64,000 nucleotides of DNA from Tetmemena sp. SeJ-2015 (GCA_027382625.1 JAJKFJ010020898.1:1-64000); one strand, 5' to 3'; positions 43,435-55,533 are shown, numbered from the stretch's first letter. The notes: generated by a model not told the origin, from the sequence alone. A program made the numbers and translations.

Positions 43435-45439
43435 CAAAGGCAACGGGCCCAAGCAACAAAGGTATGCTTTCGGGAGGAGTTTGGAAACCCAGCTTTTTGA
43501 GATGTATGGCTCTCCCCTTAAATTTTGTAACATGGATCCGTAAGGGAACCAAGGAGGTATTTGGGAATTCAACTCGCCCCTTTGCCCCAAGCCTTGGGGG
43601 TTCCAAAAGTTTTGGGCCAAGCTCGTTTTTTTTTCCTTGGGGCCCAAGGCCAATTTTTAAAAGGGGACATCCCCTCTCATCGTTTAGAAAGCTGTGAGAA
43701 TGTCTATGTATGGCACCCCAGGTGCAGTATATATTTCTAATTAAGGGTTTCTATTTCATAAAAGACAAGTAGATATATTGACCTACCAGCAGACCTGATC
43801 TACTCTAAGATTGATGAAAGAGAAATTACCTACTTGCCAGTCGTCAATCCTCTACCTCAACCTGTCGTTCATCAAGAATACATAGGTTAGGCTCTGGCTC
43901 TGCTTAAGAGCGCTAAAAATCCCCTTGTGATAGTTGGTAAGGGAGTTGCCTATGGTTAAGCTGAGAATGAGATTGAATTTATAGTTCTAAGCTAAGGTTG
44001 ATTTAGAGATGCGTGAGTTCATCAACAAGACAAACTTGCCTTTCCTCGCTACACCTATGGGCAAAGGAGTGGTCAAGGATACTGATCCTCACTCAGTTGG
44101 TCCAGTTAGAACTTGTATAATGTTATTAGAAATGTATAATTGAATAAACTTTCGTGCTGAAGAATGCTGATGTGATTTTCTTGGTGGGTGCTAGACTAAA
44201 CTGGATTCTTCATTTCGGTGAGGCTCCTCGTTTCAGCAAAGATGTCAAAATCATCCAACTCGACAATGATCCTCATGAATTTAACACTAACAAAGAGAGT
44301 TCAGTGGCTTTGTTTGGAGATGCTAAGAGCACTCTAGCTCAACTCAACGAGGCTGTAAAAGAAGAGATTCTTCCTTCTTCATCCAAGTGGTGGTAAGCAC
44401 TTAGATAAGGAGTTAAGAAGAACGTAGCCATTGCTGAAGACTTAAACAATGACAGAAAGTTGCCCATGAACTAAACTAATTCAAATAGGATTTAATTTTA
44501 ATTAATCGACATTGCTATTCTTAATAACTAGATAGTTATAGTGAATAAATTGCTACTCAATTTCTCATTTACTTGAAACTATGAGTAAATTATTTTCTTT
44601 AAATTCTTAATTATAAGGGTTTTAATTTAAATAAATATTCTAGTTTAGATTAAAGTGCCTTTATAAAAAATAGGGTAATAGTTTACTACTCTGTGCTTAA
44701 ATTAGTTGAGGATGCTATTCACTCATAGAAAGATGACTACATAATTGTTAGCGAGGGCAGTAACACTATGGACATCGGTCGCACCATTTTGACAAACGAC
44801 TCAGCTCGCCAGCGCCTTGATGCTGCTACCTTTGGAACTATGGGAGTGGGATTCGGATTCGCTATAGCCGCACAAGCTTTGTACCCCAAAAAGAAGATTG
44901 TGATGGTAGTGGGAGACTCTGCCTTTGGATTCAGTGGTATGGAACTTGAGACAGCCGCAAGATACAACCTTCCCCTCAAAGTCATCATTGTCAACAACAA
45001 TGGAATCTGTATATCTTCGTATAGAGATATCTAGTGAGTTTAAAGAAGAATCTTGTTTGGAAACGAGTCAATCGACAAGTCTAATCCCCAGGCCATTCCA
45101 GTGTTCGCTCTTTCAATTGAGGCTAAGTACGAGCAGATCTCAGAGGCATTTGGAGGAAAGGGAGCCATGGTTAAGGACCACACCTCTCTCTCAACTAAAC
45201 TCAATGAGATGTTGAATGATAACAATCTCTGGGTTTTGAACGTCATGATCGACCCCTCAAGTGGAAGAAAGCCTCAGGAGTTCGCATGGCTCACAAGAGA
45301 TCAGGAAAAGGAAGGGACAAGGCCAAGCTTTGAGCTACTTATATTTTACATAAATGAGATAGATAATCTTTAAACTTCACTTATTAAATTCATCGCCATG
45401 AAATTATAATCGAATAAAAGGATATAATTATAGAATTGA
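43435..45439 (+). CDS. 2-hydroxyacyl-CoA lyase / oxalyl-CoA decarboxylase, N-terminus missing
   Basis: A thiamine-diphosphate enzyme of the HACL1/oxalyl-CoA decarboxylase group. Reliable reading starts near 43690 ([21 protein letters not shown]). It then has the middle domain ([31 protein letters not shown]) and the TPP-binding module from [15 protein letters not shown] to [11 protein letters not shown], ending near [13 protein letters not shown], a HACL1-like tail. Such enzymes cleave 2-hydroxyacyl-CoA to formyl-CoA plus aldehyde in peroxisomes, or decarboxylate oxalyl-CoA. Five IESs with clean pointers were resolved. The 250 bp before 43690 read as the same protein but with homopolymer errors, and the first half of the enzyme is absent from the window in readable form. 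The C-terminal frame stays open to TGA 45437; the true end may be earlier. Confidence 0.85.
43729..43779 (+). other. IES, pointer ATATATT
   Basis: Repeats at 43729-43735 and 43773-43779. Excision gives [20 protein letters not shown] in frame. Confidence 0.9.
43969..44010 (+). other. IES, pointer GAGAT
   Basis: Repeats at 43969-43973 and 44006-44010. Excision gives [20 protein letters not shown] in frame and removes two TGAs. Confidence 0.9.
44110..44151 (+). other. IES, pointer AACTT
   Basis: Repeats at 44110-44114 and 44147-44151. Excision gives [20 protein letters not shown] in frame. Confidence 0.9.
44483..44674 (+). other. IES, pointer AAATAGG
   Basis: A 7 bp repeat at 44483-44489 and 44668-44674, spacing 185. 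Excision joins MNQTNSNR to [15 protein letters not shown] in frame. Confidence 0.85.
45003..45053 (+). other. IES, pointer GAATCT
   Basis: Repeats at 45003-45008 and 45048-45053, spacing 45, with an in-frame TGA inside. Excision gives [19 protein letters not shown]. Confidence 0.9.
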
Positions 45440-45584
45440 ACAAAAATTATAAAAAGAAAAGCTTGTTTCGCAAAAATACTTTAAGATCTAGACTTTGGTT
45501 ATTTGACAAGCACTCTTTGAAAAACAACAATAGTGAAACACATAATTGAAAATTAAAATATACTACTATTAAAGCTAAGGAAGA

Positions 45585-47379
45585 ATGGATATTTTTAACA
45601 AAACTTTTGAGGATATGAATCCATAAGAGAAGACTGTGTACATCTACGGTTATTTTAAATAAGTTTAGATGAAAATTTTATTTCTCGTATGTGACAGGAC
45701 TAGTTTATTTTACAGTAATCATCGCAATGAGCGGAGTAATAACTCTCAAGAAATATATTGCAATGGATAAGTTCACAGTCACCATAACTATCGCTATCAC
45801 AATTGAGTATATCTGTAAGTCAACATATTAAAGGTTTTCTAAGTATAAGTTCTCATATATCCATTTCCACATTTAACTTAATTGAAAGTATGAGAAATTT
45901 GAAGAATATGATTTTAACAATATATTTGCGTGATAGGTGTTGTATTGCAATCTGTGATGGCTTTTTGGAACATCGAAACTTTGAGCAGCAAGGGAGCCTA
46001 TTAAGTGTCATATTTTCAGCTCAGTTTCTAACATACTCCTGCTTTGTCTTCAAACTGAGTGCAGCTATTCCTCCTAAGGAAGCATTTTATTACTTAAACC
46101 TCAGAATATATATTAATTCAAATTGACTGTGATTGATAAGTGAGAGTTGAATTAGCCAGTACTAGAATTAAGTAACTTCAAGCATGTTTAAGTATGTGAC
46201 TGGCTATACCATCATCATTGTCATTTATGTCATACTTTACATGATTTATTTAAGACCTCCACAAATAGCCCTCACGTAATTTTAAATATGAAGTCATGAT
46301 TTTTAGAGTGCTTGGATAGGCGAAGTTAATTTTTGATTTCACAACTCTGTACTACTTTGTTAAACTTTTTGCCGAGTTTCGAGCTCAGCAAAAAGACAAG
46401 CAGTATTCTTAGTGGATCCACACATCCCATATTCATCTAATTGTTTGCTAAGAAGTAAATTATACCCGAGTAAGAGTGTTGGTAATTTTCGTGTACTTCT
46501 ACATTTGCCAGGCGTGGCTGCGTTCGTTCTTGCAGGATATCATGGGTCCTTTGTATTTCAGCATGATATTCTCAAACACAGTGAGTTACGGCTCTCTCGC
46601 CCCAACAGTAGTTCATCGTAGCTTATGATGCATTCAACTCACTCATTGAATTTATCAAATCCCTTCTCATCTTAATTGGCTTCTACTATTATAATCACCA
46701 AACTTTGTACTTATAGATTATTATATTTCGGAAGCAGAGCTTACTAGAGCTGCTCAGGGGTAGGCTCTATATACGAATGAAGATGAAAGCTCAAAATAAA
46801 AGAGAGCGAAGAAGAGAAAGACAAGTTCTGATTAGAATATAGAAGATCAAGATGAGGAAGACAAGTATGATAATACCACATATGGAGTACTAGCACAGGA
46901 TGGCTCCAAAATTATTTGTTTTTCCTTTTGAAGCTCGAAAAAAAGGAAAAGCGGAGAAGCAAACAATAGAAGTAGAAGTTAACTTATTTTTGATTAATTC
47001 TGTCTGAGGATCATGCAGGCAAGTAGTTGCTAGATAGGAAAGATTCACTCTTAATAAATTTAATCTGCATATAGGTTCATATCTCACATTATTTTTAAGT
47101 TTAGATGATGAGGAGATACAGGAAGGAGAATTCTTTTATACTTAACCCAGTGCTCCTTACAAAATAGTTAGCAGTAAACATTAAAACTAGCAAACACACC
47201 CAAACTACTACAAGGTTCAAAATTAAATGGCTTATATGGATTAAAGAAACTCTATTTAGAACATTATCTCATGTTTTAATAAAAGTTAACCAAATTATAT
47301 TATCTAAAACTAAGAAGAAAGAAGGGAGATCTTAAAACAACTATCCTTTTTTGTGATTTAAACTTTCGATATTTTTTGA
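45585..47379 (+). CDS. Multi-pass membrane protein, family member 1
   Basis: ATG 45585 (MDIFNKTFEDMNPQEKTVYI) to TGA 47377-47379. Five to seven membrane segments are visible, including YVTGLVYFTVIIAMSGVI, GYTIIIVIYVILYMIYL, LIFDFTTLYYFVKLF and RVLVIFVYFYICQAWL. The last precedes LRSFLQDIMGPLYF. A long hydrophilic C-terminal tail is Lys/Glu/Asp- then Asn/Gln-rich. The order of segments, the KYIAMDKFTVTI pattern after TM1, and LR-x(3)-[QR]D-x(2)-x-P match the two minus-strand genes at 48-54 kb, so these are paralogues. Function unknown; it is not a recognised transporter or channel family. Frame breaks at 45650-45683 (resolved) and near 45810-45950, 46130-46180, 46280, 46450-46480 and 46640-46710. 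Confidence 0.6.
45650..45683 (+). other. IES, pointer TTATTT
   Basis: Repeats at 45650-45655 and 45678-45683. Excision joins EKTVYIYGYF to SYVTGLVYFTVIIAMSGV in frame. Confidence 0.85.
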
Positions 47380-48264
47380 CCAGCATATTAATCTTTAATT
47401 GTAAATTTGATATCTTTTTTTTCAAGTAAAATTCAAAGCAATTAAAAAGAAATTCTCATTCTCGCTAATTAAGTATTTATCCTTTTTAATGAGGCATTGT
47501 ATTGAAATTTTGTAGCATATTTTCATAGCTAAAAATTGAAAATAAATTAGCTCATTGAAAGATTATGAATATATTGTCGATTAAATCAAAACAAGTAGAA
47601 AAAACAGATATTTGTAATAATTAAGACATTTTGAATTTCTCAGATGCATATAATAAGTTCTTCTGATTTATTTGAGGGAAAAAAATTAATTTGAATAAAT
47701 AAGCATAATTAATTAAGAAAAGGAAATCTCAAAAAATATAGAAAGCAAAAAACCCTACCCAGAAAGAAAACTGAGAATGATGCAATTGCACAAATCTATA
47801 AACAAATCACTCTAAGATGACATCTCAGTACCAGCATCTAATGATACTTCCTTCAATCTAACTAGTCCTCATTATAATCCAATTTAAAAGCAAATCTGAT
47901 TTATGTTTAACAATATCACAAGCCCTTCTCAGAACTGACTTAATACATGTGAAATTAGAGCATTCTACAACTACACTTCAAGCTCCACAGATAATTTAGA
48001 TAATACCTAACGCATCAATACTTTTAAACAATTTTTTTAATAATTGCAATGATTTTATATTAAATACTGGTAGCAGGTCCTTAATTTTAAGAAATAAGAG
48101 TTCTTAAGATAAGAAACTAAAGGATGGCGGATGAGTGGTTAACTTTGATTTGAGTATTAAATTATTTCTTTAATTATAATAAGCTAGTATCTTAACTTAT
48201 ATTAATACCTAACTTGGATAGTAGTAGTTTTAATCTCTTGCTTTTAAATGCTTCTGAGTTCAAA
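47380..48264. other. AT-rich region with one weak small ORF
   Basis: Mostly AT-rich. A plus-strand reading from ATG 47777 (MMQLHKSINKSLQDDISVPA) to TGA 47897-47899 has coding-like composition and may continue past an IES to about 48010. Support is thin. Confidence 0.35.
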
Positions 48265-50850
48265 TCAAAAGAAGAAGCCTTTGTTATTAAGCTTTTGAAC
48301 CTGCTGTCTAGTTGCTGAGGGGACCCTTGGTACTTGTACTAGGCTTTGCTGACGAATCTCCTCCCTGTGCCAATCTGGAATTAAGATTGCTACTCTGCTT
48401 GAAACTGGCTCCTGGGTTGCTATTCTTTGAGCTCTCCTGTAAGTCAATATAAAAACAATCACCACATATATCAACACTCTCATTTATTCATTTAAAGTTG
48501 TTTAGGAAACTTGAGAACTAATCAATCTTCAGCAACTCTCTTGGAATTTTAGAGGAATTTGGAGACTTAAATTAATCTTGATGAGTGCGATTCAAAAGCT
48601 GCTTGTTTTCAAAGTCAGTGTAAGATTTCTAGAATTGAGAATTGGAATTGCCGCCAGGGCTTTTGCTAAAACCTTGTTTCACACTCTCTGCTTGATAAAT
48701 TGAATCGTCTGAAGATGAAGAAGAAGATGAGGAAGATGAATCTGATCGTCGATTTAAATACGATTTCACTTTTTAAAAATTTAACATTTGCAAATAAACC
48801 ACCCTTCTTGTTTCCTTTATGAGCAATTTGGTTATTTTTGGAAGGCTTGAGTTCCTAGTTTCTAATGATCCTTTGAATAAAATTTTGTTAGTTATGTTCT
48901 GATGACTTAGAGGAATCAAGATCCTCTGACTCATTTTCCTGATTGTCGTATTAATTTTACAGAATCTAGGAATAATTAGTCTGCATTTTATGGCCCTTTT
49001 CGGAGAAGCTATTGATGCTAGTGCCCGTGTAATTTTATTGGCGGTAGTTCCCTTTTACAAAATTGGAATGGTTTCGAGATAAAGACTATTGCTAATTTTA
49101 AAAGCTTATATATTTATGCTGCCTTGCAGGCTTGTAGTTTTGTGGAGATTTTACTTTTGAATTATCTTTAGAAGAAGGGGAGGTTGGGAAAATCATATCA
49201 TAGGGTCTTTTATTTCCTCCAGGAGTTTAAGAATTCGAATCCACAATTTCCTCCTCATTTAAATAAGATTAGGTTTAAATAAAATGATGCAATTTTCATT
49301 ATAGAGGTAGATTTTATAATTTATTATGATGTTTGTATAATTATAATGAAATATATTCTTATGAAGAATTAGCTTTTTAATAATCCTCCTATTTGAACTG
49401 CGAATCTGTGGCTATTTAGTAATCATTTTCTGATATAATTAATTTGATATCCTTCATGAGTTAGTTAGTCTCCAGAGATGTTCAAATAGAATATTATTAT
49501 AATATTTTAGACAAACTAATAATGTAGAAGTAGGTCTGCCATCTTCAGTTATATTCCTTTTAAAATTTTGGTTAAAATCTGCCGTCTTCTTATTTTTCTC
49601 TCTTAGTTTCTTCCTCTTGAGCGCACTCTTAGCTCTTTCCTTTTTAACCAGTTACTCATTCTAGGGTCGCTGCCCATATAGATAGAACAGATACAGAATG
49701 TTTAAAGACATCACGAAATCAGTCACTCAATTAAATACACATAATATATATTATTCTCCGTAGAAGATAACCTCCAGATTAGAAATTTAGATAGCTGCTT
49801 TCCACTCCTCATTAGTGTAACCCGAGTAGTTGAAAATTGGAACTAGGATGTCTCTCAGCAAAATGCGCATGGTATATATCAGCATTTGCAGCAAAGCTTG
49901 AACCAGAACCTGAAATACTATTAAACTTCTTGTTTCCTTACAAAGGTATGCTTGCAAGACCAGTGGTCGCCTCTGTCTTCAATTGAGCGCTTTTTCAATT
50001 TGCAAAAGAAGAAGAACATAAACATGAAAGTAAATTCCACACTGAGGTCGCAAACTAGTCTAACAATGCAAAGTATCCTAGATGGTGTGTTTTATAGCAT
50101 AAATGCAAATCTTACATGACGGTATTGTTAAGTGCTTTTATAAATGTGATGTCAGGGTTATTGTCCATTTTGATCTGCAGGGATAGGCTCATTATTATTC
50201 CAGTCACGAGTAAAGCGTAGCCCACACAGAATAAAAATAATTTTAGAGTGAATAGTATTATTATTGCTCATAAAGTTAATTTAATAAGGCAAAGACTAGC
50301 TTTGTAATTTTTATCTTTTTCTCGAAATCTTAGTGGCTTCTGGATCTGTAGAGCAAGAAAGAATGAGCCCTAAATAAAAGAATTAATGCATGGGTGTGCC
50401 TACATTTTATACAGGAAGGCTATAATTATCAAAAAGAAGAACCCATTGAATCCGATCTCCAAGTAATAAGGAACTGATTCCTCGCTTTGATAAAATCAAA
50501 TAAGTAAAAGTATTTTAAGAATTAAAAAATACTACTCGTGATAAGTAACCACGAACCAGGCTATGCATTTCGCTAAATTTGTCTTTAGAAAAATGATATT
50601 CTTACTTCCAAAACCAACCATGAAGCAGAGTATATTAAATTTTGAGAATCAATCGAGCTTAATTCTATCCCAAAACACTATTTTCGCTGCTATCACTGTG
50701 AAAATGATAAAGAATGACTTATACATTTTAAATTCAATTTGTTTTTCTTTAACGCCAAGTACAAAGAGGCATATAATCAATACTTCGCCTGCAAAGATAC
50801 TACATTTTATCTAAATTTTGAAAAGGAATTTAATTTGATAAAAGGTTTTA
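48265..50850 (-). CDS. Multi-pass membrane protein, family member 2
   Basis: Minus-strand gene ending at TGA 48265 with a Ser/Asn/Gln-rich tail (SSKNSNPGASFKQSSN) and a run of Ser and Asp near 48710. Membrane segments include LWAIIILFTLKLFLFCVGYALL, EFTFMFMFFFFCKLKK and LLQMLIYTMRILLRDILVPIF. The last has the same R-x(3)-RD-x-L-x-P pattern as the paralogue at 51-54 kb. The N-terminus near 50850 (VLIICLFVLGVKEKQIEF) resembles TM1 plus loop of the paralogues, but no start ATG was fixed. Several AT-rich breaks (for example 48765-48800, 49090-49130, 49265-49380, 49730-49750) are IESs or introns not resolved individually. Function unknown. Confidence 0.5.
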
Positions 50851-51434
50851 TTAAACCAATATGGCGGTTTTAAAATTCATTGGCTTTATCCAACTGCTTC
50901 CATCCTGAAATTTATATAACTTTTGAGATCTATTAATCTATTCTAATAATAAGTTAAAAGAAATTAGGGTTTATCATTATATTCATTTTTATTTTTCAAA
51001 TTTCATCCTCATCACAAAAAAATTAAACTAAAAAAGCATTACATTTCTTATAATAGTTTTATAATATTTAGATTTAAAATTGATTTAAACCATATCGTAA
51101 TAAGATTTTCAAAGTAAAATATAATAAAATTTATTTCCCAAAAGTAATTAAATTAAAACAGTTGAGGATCGCGCAGCAATTTGTAAGTATCAATCCGAAA
51201 AAATTCTCTTTTAAAAATGAATAATATGAAATTTACTAATCTTATGATTTTATCAACAAAGAAAGTTCAATTTAATCGCTTTAAGTATTTGATTACATGC
51301 ATTTTATTTTTTTAATTTTTGCAGGTAAAACATTCTCTTTATTATATTTATTATGTATTCTTTGGCTTTTTTTAAGACCAGTAAGAATTTCAATCTTTAA
51401 CATTTTATATTATAACTTACTTAAATTTAAAAGA

Positions 51435-54160
51435 TCATTTCGGGTTTTAATACTTCTAGTTTTACAGTAGATTATAGGGGTACTTCCCATTTACAAATGC
51501 GAATTGTTAGTTAGTGTTGCTCTAAGTAAGTTTAATTTAGTTAAGCCCTTCCTATCTATCCTCTGCCAAAAAACTTTTCTAAAAGCCTAAATTAGATCTG
51601 ATGTCAATATTTGAGCTGGTGTCTTTTTCAAAGAGAGAATCCTTCTCAGCATCGTCTGTGGTATGCTATTTGAAATATGCTGAGCTTTTATTGAGACTGC
51701 TTTCATTGCTTATCCTATTCATAATTCGATTATGAGTGCGGCTGGTTATCAACAGAGAGGACTTATCTAATTTTTTCTTGGACTTAAACCAGCCAGCAAT
51801 TGTATTCACTCTCTTTGCAGATGGCTTGTCCGTTTAGAGTGAATGGTCCTCTTCTACCTGAAAAGTATTTGCTGCTTTAACCTACTTTCCAAGTGTAGTG
51901 AATTAATGAGTGTTGCTATCCTCATTATCACTTTGGCCTGCTTGCGAGAAACTCATTACAGGAGCCACAGCAGGTATCTCATCTTCCTCTTTCTATTCTA
52001 AGAGCACAGCTAAGTTGTGATTCATGTTTATCTCTCTTTGTAAATCTTGTTCACGCTGATTCTTCGAGTGGTTCTTTTTCTTTGCTGATATCCTATTTAG
52101 AAACTTGCTTATTTGTCGGGAGGCCCTGCTCTTTTTATTGTCCTAATGATGTTTGCCAGAGGGTGAGAGTTAACTTCCATCTTGGAAAAGTTCTTAGTTA
52201 TGCAAAAGCTAAGACTTAGAAAACGAATTTGACAACCTGAATTACTGAAACTACTATTAACAAATTTAGACTTATATATAAAGAAGTGTAGCAAGTACTT
52301 TAAATAAACATTTTGTCTAAATAAAGATAAGAATACAAGTTTCTTTTCAATTTTTGGAAGTATATCTGAAGAAATATTTATTGTTCTCTATGAATTAAAA
52401 TTAGGTGAAAAATCCCTATTTTTAAAACTTAACTTTGTTAGTCTAATATTATTTGTCTTATTGTCTTTTGACTCTTTCTTTTTATTTTTAGGCTGCCTCT
52501 GCTTGGTTTCGCTCTCTGCTAATTTCATAAGCTTGCTAGTCCTTGGGATTGAAATTGTAAGTTGGCACTGAGGTATTCAGATTCTCAATTATTTAACTAA
52601 ATATCTTCTAAAAGTAGTGACTATGAATTATTTAGGATGAATTTGAATAGGTCTGCACCATGGCGTTTGAGTTTGTTTCTTCAGTACCGCTAGCTCCGCC
52701 CTCATTCCCATAAGATGACCCTCCCACATATTATCTAATTTCTTTGTAAGCTCAAACATAAATTATAAATTAGCTGCTTTTCTCTCTTTCAAAATTTTCT
52801 TCGCTTGTTTTCCAAAATGGTAGAATAGGTACAAGATATTTATAATAATATATTTTTACCAATAAAACTTAAAAATAAACATTATTCAAAATAAAAACAC
52901 GTTGAAGTTATTTTTTAGGAAAAATGAGATAATTTATACTTTTATTAAAAGAAATTTAATTTAATATATAGCTATAAAATAAGATTTAAGTTAAGATGAT
53001 GAGAGCAACCACAAAGTCAAAGCAGTCGTAGAGAATGCTCTAAGAATATAGCATGTTTTTATATGCATCTGAATTCTTAAAGTATACATGATACTCCTCA
53101 GTTTGAGAGAGAGGAATCAGCACGTCTCTAATTATCAACCTGAGAGAATATAGAGCCACAAACAATAATACTCCTATCAGGTACTAAAAGTCGAAAATAT
53201 AAGTAAGAGTATCTTACAATAATCTGGTGCACTTGATATCTCACCTTCATGTTCCTTTACTTCTTTACAAGCCCGAATCTCCTCACCTTGAAGTAGAAAA
53301 TTACAAAGCAGACTATCATGGCGCCATCTGCTAGAAATTTCAACACAGTCAGAATCCTTTAAGTAAATTGGATAAGCTATTTATCTTACAATAATTAATA
53401 TAAATTGAATGATTTAGTTATTTAATTTTTACGGGAGAAAAATTTGCATTATTTCATCAACTTGTAAATCTGTTGGTGGAGGATCCTGCTGATATTTCTT
53501 ATAGAAGTATATTTGCATGTTGTAGTCGACGTATGCAAGTGAAGTTGCAAGGGCGACATAGAAAACTATGTAGACTATCATGAGTCAACTCACCTGTCTT
53601 CTCTTTCTCTTTCTTTAGGGCACACTTCCCATAGAGGTCATGTAATAAATTGTTATCCTATAAAATGAGTCAAGCTAAATCAACTTGATCTTTAGATTTT
53701 TTGCTTTGCTATGATTATTAGATTATAGAGGACAATAATCCCATCTTACATTCGAAAACAAAATATATGCAGTATCAAAAAGAAAAGGCAGCTGATAATC
53801 AATAAATTTTCTATTAAAACATTTTCAATAATTCTTAATTTGTAATGAATAAAGCCGAATTCTTGAATAATGTACTTTCTTTAATATTCATTTTCATCGA
53901 TTAAAAATTGTTCGCAAGTCCAGTTCAATATTTTAGCTATACAAGAAATATAAGATAGGATAAATTAGAAGAATAAAAAGTTTACTTATGAAGCCAAAGA
54001 TATAGACCAGAATAATTGTGAGTTGAAATCGGTCTATCACTTCCAAATATTTGCAGACAAAGCTCAATGCCAGCACTATATAAACCAAGCTAAATACCAC
54101 ACTCGAGATTATGTGTGATACATCAGCCGCTGATGGCGCAGATTAACTACTTTCTGTCAT
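51435..54160 (-). CDS. Multi-pass membrane protein, family member 3
   Basis: ATG 54160 (MTESSQSAPSAADVSH) to TGA 51435. Segments are SSVVFSLVYIVLALSFV with loop KYLEVIDRFQLTIILVYIFG, LMIVYIVFYVALATSLAYV, GAMIVCFVIFYFKVRRF, and LLFVALYSLRLIIRDVLIPL. A long polar tail follows (KEIRQYVGGSSYGNEGG; NTIAGWFKSKKKLDKSS). The same order of helices and the LR-x(3)-RD-x-L-x-P motif are seen in the genes at 45.6-47.4 and 48.3-50.9 kb. Loops contain DPPPTDLQVDEIMQIF. Unknown function; the tails differ most, suggesting different partners. IESs or introns fall near 51.9-52.5, 52.85-53.0, 53.4, 53.65-53.75 and 53.8-54.0 kb. Confidence 0.6.
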
Positions 54161-54441
54161 TTTAATAATAAAATAATCCCCTTTAAAGTATTGAAAAAAT
54201 CTCAATTTTTCATGAATCAAACCTTATGTCAAACTGAGTGAAATATATTTCAATAGGAGAGAAGCTATTTATAGAAAAAGGTTGGGAATTTAATCTTAAA
54301 GAATATTAAATTATTGATTAGAGTCTAATACAGTAATGATTTAAACTCGTCCCTGCAATTTGATTGACTGATGGGCTGACCCGACCCTATTTAACCGATC
54401 AAACTATTAGGACCTGAAGAGATTAAATTAAATATTAAAAG

Positions 54442-55134
54442 ATGTTCAAGAGACCCACCCTCGTACTATCAGCAATCCTGGCCCTCACCTTCGCTGTCTT
54501 CACTTCCTCAGCCTCAGCTTCACATTCACCCATGGTTAAGGAGTACTACTCGTTCGGAGAGAATATGCCTTTGATCTAGATCCTTCAAGCCAACTTGGGA
54601 GTGTCATTTGCGACCTACCGCGGCCTTCTACAGAAGGAGACCCCTCAGTACAGAGAAGATGAGTGCTACCGCGATCTCTGGGAAGTTGCCAATGTTGTGA
54701 TTTCCAGCTTCAACGTTATGGGAAGAGGATTCCTCCTTCAGTATATCCTCACTGGAACTTATGCTCTCGACCTTATCTACAGATCCTACATTCAAATATC
54801 GAATAAGTTTTAGTCTCATTTGACATATTGTAAATTTAATTTTTAATTGCTGGAAGCGTGTGTATCCCTCTCTTCTATCAAAATCAGCCAGCATTTAATC
54901 TCGATTTAGAGATTTAATTTTTATGCTATAAAGCATTCACCCCCATGGCTCCTTCTGACATTCAATTCTACATTGAAAAGAGCTTCGTCATTCTAAAGAT
55001 TTTTTATGAATAAATGTTATTTAATTCTACAGAACATTTTCGTGACTCTTTTCAACGCTGACGGCTTCGGCTTCTACAACAACGTGACTGAGATTATTTT
55101 CCAGATCATCGCTATCGTTGAAAGACTTATGTGA
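54442..55134 (+). CDS. Small secreted protein of unknown family
   Basis: ATG 54442 with a clear signal peptide (LVLSAILALTFAVFTSSASA) and TGA 55132-55134, about 180 residues after processing. Mature sequence includes EYYSFGENMPLIQILQANLG, DLWEVANVVISSFNVMG, PMAPSDIQFYIEKSF and FNADGFGFYNNVTEIIFQII. Codon use is much more C-rich than in neighbouring genes, with GCC, CTC, TTC and ATC frequent, which in ciliates usually marks a highly expressed gene. Two IESs were resolved. No cysteine-rich or enzymatic motif is visible; one Cys lies in EDECYRDLW. Confidence 0.75.
54786..54928 (+). other. IES, 3 bp pointer CTA
   Basis: Repeats at 54786-54788 and 54926-54928. Excision joins ALDLIYRSY to KAFTPMAPSDIQF in frame; CATTC, a longer local repeat, gives the wrong frame. 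Confidence 0.7.
54990..55029 (+). other. IES, pointer ATTCTA
   Basis: Repeats at 54990-54995 and 55024-55029. Excision joins YIEKSFVIL to QNIFVTLFNADGFGFYNN. The insert does not start with GT, so it is not an intron. Confidence 0.85.
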
Positions 55135-55533
55135 GGAGACTTAAGAGCTGTAGAGCACAGAATTTGTATTTTAATAACTTTATCTATCATATTAGAATTG
55201 AGAGAGTTTGATTAGATGTGTTCTAAATTAAAGATGAGATTTGCTGCTTGTTAGAATCTAGAAGTGGACTCCCCTTTGGTTGACTAATAAGTACAAATCT
55301 GTCTATATATCGCAATAATTTTAGTTAACTCCTTTAACTTACTCACTATCTCTTTAAGTCTTCTACTCTCTCTCACTCATTCTTAATAGGTATCTATACT
55401 ATAATTAGAACATCATATACGCATCATCCCACTTTCCTTTACAAAATTTCTTATTTGCAAGGCCATGAGGCTTGCTTCATGCATTAAAGACTACTTATCT
55501 AAATCATAACTCTAATCAGACTATTGAGAATTG

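Noticed and set aside
43409..43697. Three overlapping ORFs in 43.4-43.7 kb as new genes
   Set aside because: They arise from homopolymer-damaged lyase sequence; fragments of the expected enzyme appear across frames.
44737..45246. Minus-strand ORFs over the lyase
   Set aside because: Antisense to the TPP-binding region, which is unambiguous on the plus strand.
48120..48160. A tRNA-like stretch near 48.12 kb
   Set aside because: A short D-arm-like word only; no acceptor stem or T-arm could be paired.
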